The notes under the pieces are model-generated. The model saw nothing but the letters and a program-made list of their open reading frames with translations, was not told the DNA's origin and made no database searches. The translations under genes and the position numbers were made by a program. Of a stretch of DNA of 64,000 bases, positions 62,695-64,000 are shown in pieces; positions within the stretch are counted from its first letter, which is position 1; every line of letters begins with the position of its first letter. Origin of the DNA: Lachnospiraceae bacterium (GTDB lineage: Bacteria; Bacillota; Clostridia; Lachnospirales; Lachnospiraceae); NCBI GenBank assembly GCA_021202635.1, contig JAJQCQ010000096.1, positions 24,716 to 88,715 of the forward strand, given 5' to 3'.

Positions 62695-64000
62695 TCAGTT
62701 GCTGGAAAACAGATCCGCCAGTATCTCCGCCGCGCTCATGTCAAGATACCCGTCCGGGTCGGTCATGATCGAGTTTCCGGAGGTATCCCAGCGCATCTGG
62801 GCGTAGCCGGTCAGATAGGAGGTGCCAACCGAGCAGCTCGGATATTTGCTGTACCATTCCGGGTACCAGGTCTTCATATAAGTGGTCGCCAGCTGGATGG
62901 CCTGGCTGGAGGTGCTGCCGGACGCGGTGGGCGTCCCGCACATCCGTACACCGGGCGGACTGGAGTGGAGCAGTACCACGCTGCCGTCTTCACACTGGCC
63001 GACCACCATCCAGACGTGTCCGCTCGAACTCATGATGTCGCCTGCCCGGTAATCGGTCACAGAGGAAGCCGACCGATAGGTTCCCCAGCCGCGGGCGGCA
63101 AAATTACCTGCCATCTGGGACGCTTTCATCACATATCCCTCGTTTCCGTCTGTGGTATTCAGAATATTATAAATACACCAGCCAATATAGCCGGAGCAGT
63201 CCAGTCCATTCGCGATCTGGTAGCGGGTTGTCCGGTAATCATAGCTGCTTGTCTGCTGCTCAAAAAATGTCTTCCACTGTGCGCTGACGCCAACGGATAC
63301 CGCTTCCGTCCCGGCACCGGTATCGGCCTCATTCCATCCGCCTCCCCAGATATACATGGTAGAACCCACGGGTTCCAGCGCGGTCGAAAGCAAAGTTTTC
63401 AATGTACTGGAGGCCACATCGGTTGTCACAGTGACTTTCTTTTTTAATTTTTTGACCAGGGTATCCTTGTAGTAAACCTTTGCGGTAATCGTCGTCGTGC
63501 CGGACTTTATAGCTCGAATCTTTCCGGCGGAGCTGACCCGGGCGACACTTTTATTGGAACTTGTATATTTGACGGTACAGCCGGTCTGCACGGTTGCTGC
63601 TACCGTCGTTGTCTCACCGGCCATGAGCGAGACTGCCGTGGTGTCATACTGGAAAGAATTCGCGTTTGTTACAAGCAGATATACTTTTTCTGCGAGATTT
63701 CCATCCTCATTATAGAGACGCAGCGTGGCGCGGCCCTTTTTCAGGGCCGTGATTTTGTAAGAACCGTCTGATTTTTCCTTTCCCTTCGCAACCGTAGTTT
63801 TTGACACCGTCACTTCCGCGTATCCGCTGATCGTGTAGGATTTGCCGACCGCAAGTGTTTTTACAGACGTATTTGCGGCTTCAGCTGACGCAAAAAGGCC
63901 AAAGGCCAGCAGCAGCGAGGGCAGCAGCAGGCGCAGAAAATGAAAGAAAACGGGGACTTCAATGGAACGGGGCGAGGTTTGTGAATTTTTCTTATAATGG
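62695..64000 (-). CDS. Big2-like plus NlpC/P60-type secreted protein (5' end beyond window)
   Basis: The frame is open from its stop at 62695 to the right edge, giving at least 435 residues; the start codon is not in the window. Near the edge is a signal-peptide-like segment (FFHFLRLLLPSLLLAFGLFA, cleavage likely after SAEA). Two Ig-like Big2-type segments follow (SYTISGYAEVTVSKTTVAKG and YTSSNKSVARVSSAGKIRAI). The C-terminal half is NlpC/P60-like, with LDCSGYIGWCIYN (Cys nucleophile) and SSGHVWMVVG (His). It probably cleaves peptidoglycan stem peptides. An internal GTG at 63813 would give a shorter frame, but the upstream signal peptide argues for the longer one. Confidence 0.87.
   Translation of the reverse strand, partial: HYKKNSQTSPRSIEVPVFFHFLRLLLPSLLLAFGLFASAEAANTSVKTLAVGKSYTISGYAEVTVSKTTVAKGKEKSDGSYKITALKKGRATLRLYNEDGNLAEKVYLLVTNANSFQYDTTAVSLMAGETTTVAATVQTGCTVKYTSSNKSVARVSSAGKIRAIKSGTTTITAKVYYKDTLVKKLKKKVTVTTDVASSTLKTLLSTALEPVGSTMYIWGGGWNEADTGAGTEAVSVGVSAQWKTFFEQQTSSYDYRTTRYQIANGLDCSGYIGWCIYNILNTTDGNEGYVMKASQMAGNFAARGWGTYRSASSVTDYRAGDIMSSSGHVWMVVGQCEDGSVVLLHSSPPGVRMCGTPTASGSTSSQAIQLATTYMKTWYPEWYSKYPSCSVGTSYLTGYAQMRWDTSGNSIMTDPDGYLDMSAAEILADLFSSN

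Overview
The window looks like chromosome of a Gram-positive gut-type Clostridia member, most likely Lachnospiraceae. This is inference from several things: a T-box leader on pheST, a cobalamin riboswitch, GH25 and SpoIID-type cell-wall proteins with choline-binding-like repeats, AraC/YesMN carbohydrate control, strong AGGAGG ribosome sites, moderate-to-high G+C, and Ser/Thr/Glu-rich spacers on exported proteins. No rRNA, tRNA, phage, transposase or CRISPR array was seen. Nearly all genes are on the + strand. The exceptions are a His-rich fragment at the left edge, an AraC regulator, a 29-residue toxin-like peptide and a cut NlpC/P60 protein at the right edge.

Layout. 0-7.8 kb: a cobalamin riboswitch and terminator precede a five-gene nickel/peptide-type ABC importer and an extra periplasmic-binding-like protein. 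7.9-19.6 kb: an AAA-ATPase remnant, then a carbohydrate locus (YesN regulator, two sugar permeases, Tat-type binding protein, YesM kinase, GH31 and GH13 enzymes). 19.7-21.4 kb: a lone AT-rich DUF4143 ATPase flanked by two copies of a promoter-like sequence, the second of which drives purF. 21.5-26.3 kb: purF, purB, purA. 26.4-37.9 kb: ddl, cation antiporter, fructokinase, M20 dipeptidase, SH3 lipoprotein, MATE exporter with an attenuated leader, CarD-like regulator, DUF308 protein, thiamine pyrophosphokinase. 38-42.4 kb: polar amino-acid ABC importer and an AbgB-like amidohydrolase. 42.6-50.6 kb: gpmI, GH25 lysozyme, a degenerate HtrA-like protein, eno, secG, smpB. 50.6-56 kb: Gly-rich peptide, SpoIID-like protein, YihY, AraC regulator and a second GH13 closely similar to the first. 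56-56.4 kb: a convergent two-RNA locus with the architecture of a type I (par/Fst-like) toxin-antitoxin system. 56.5-62.7 kb: T-box, pheS, pheT, a phosphoglycerate-mutase-type phosphatase, queA. The right edge holds a Big2 plus NlpC/P60 protein.

Two themes stand out. First, the toxin-antitoxin candidate has two promoters, a shared bidirectional terminator and a 19-base split direct repeat that lets the small RNA pair across the toxin start codon. Second, many intergenic gaps carry dispersed palindromes of a few families: GTTAC...GTAAC termini, GTCCAGAGCAGCAG termini, and multi-hairpin cassettes. Some sit inside regulatory leaders, including the pheST T-box, or immediately upstream of start codons.
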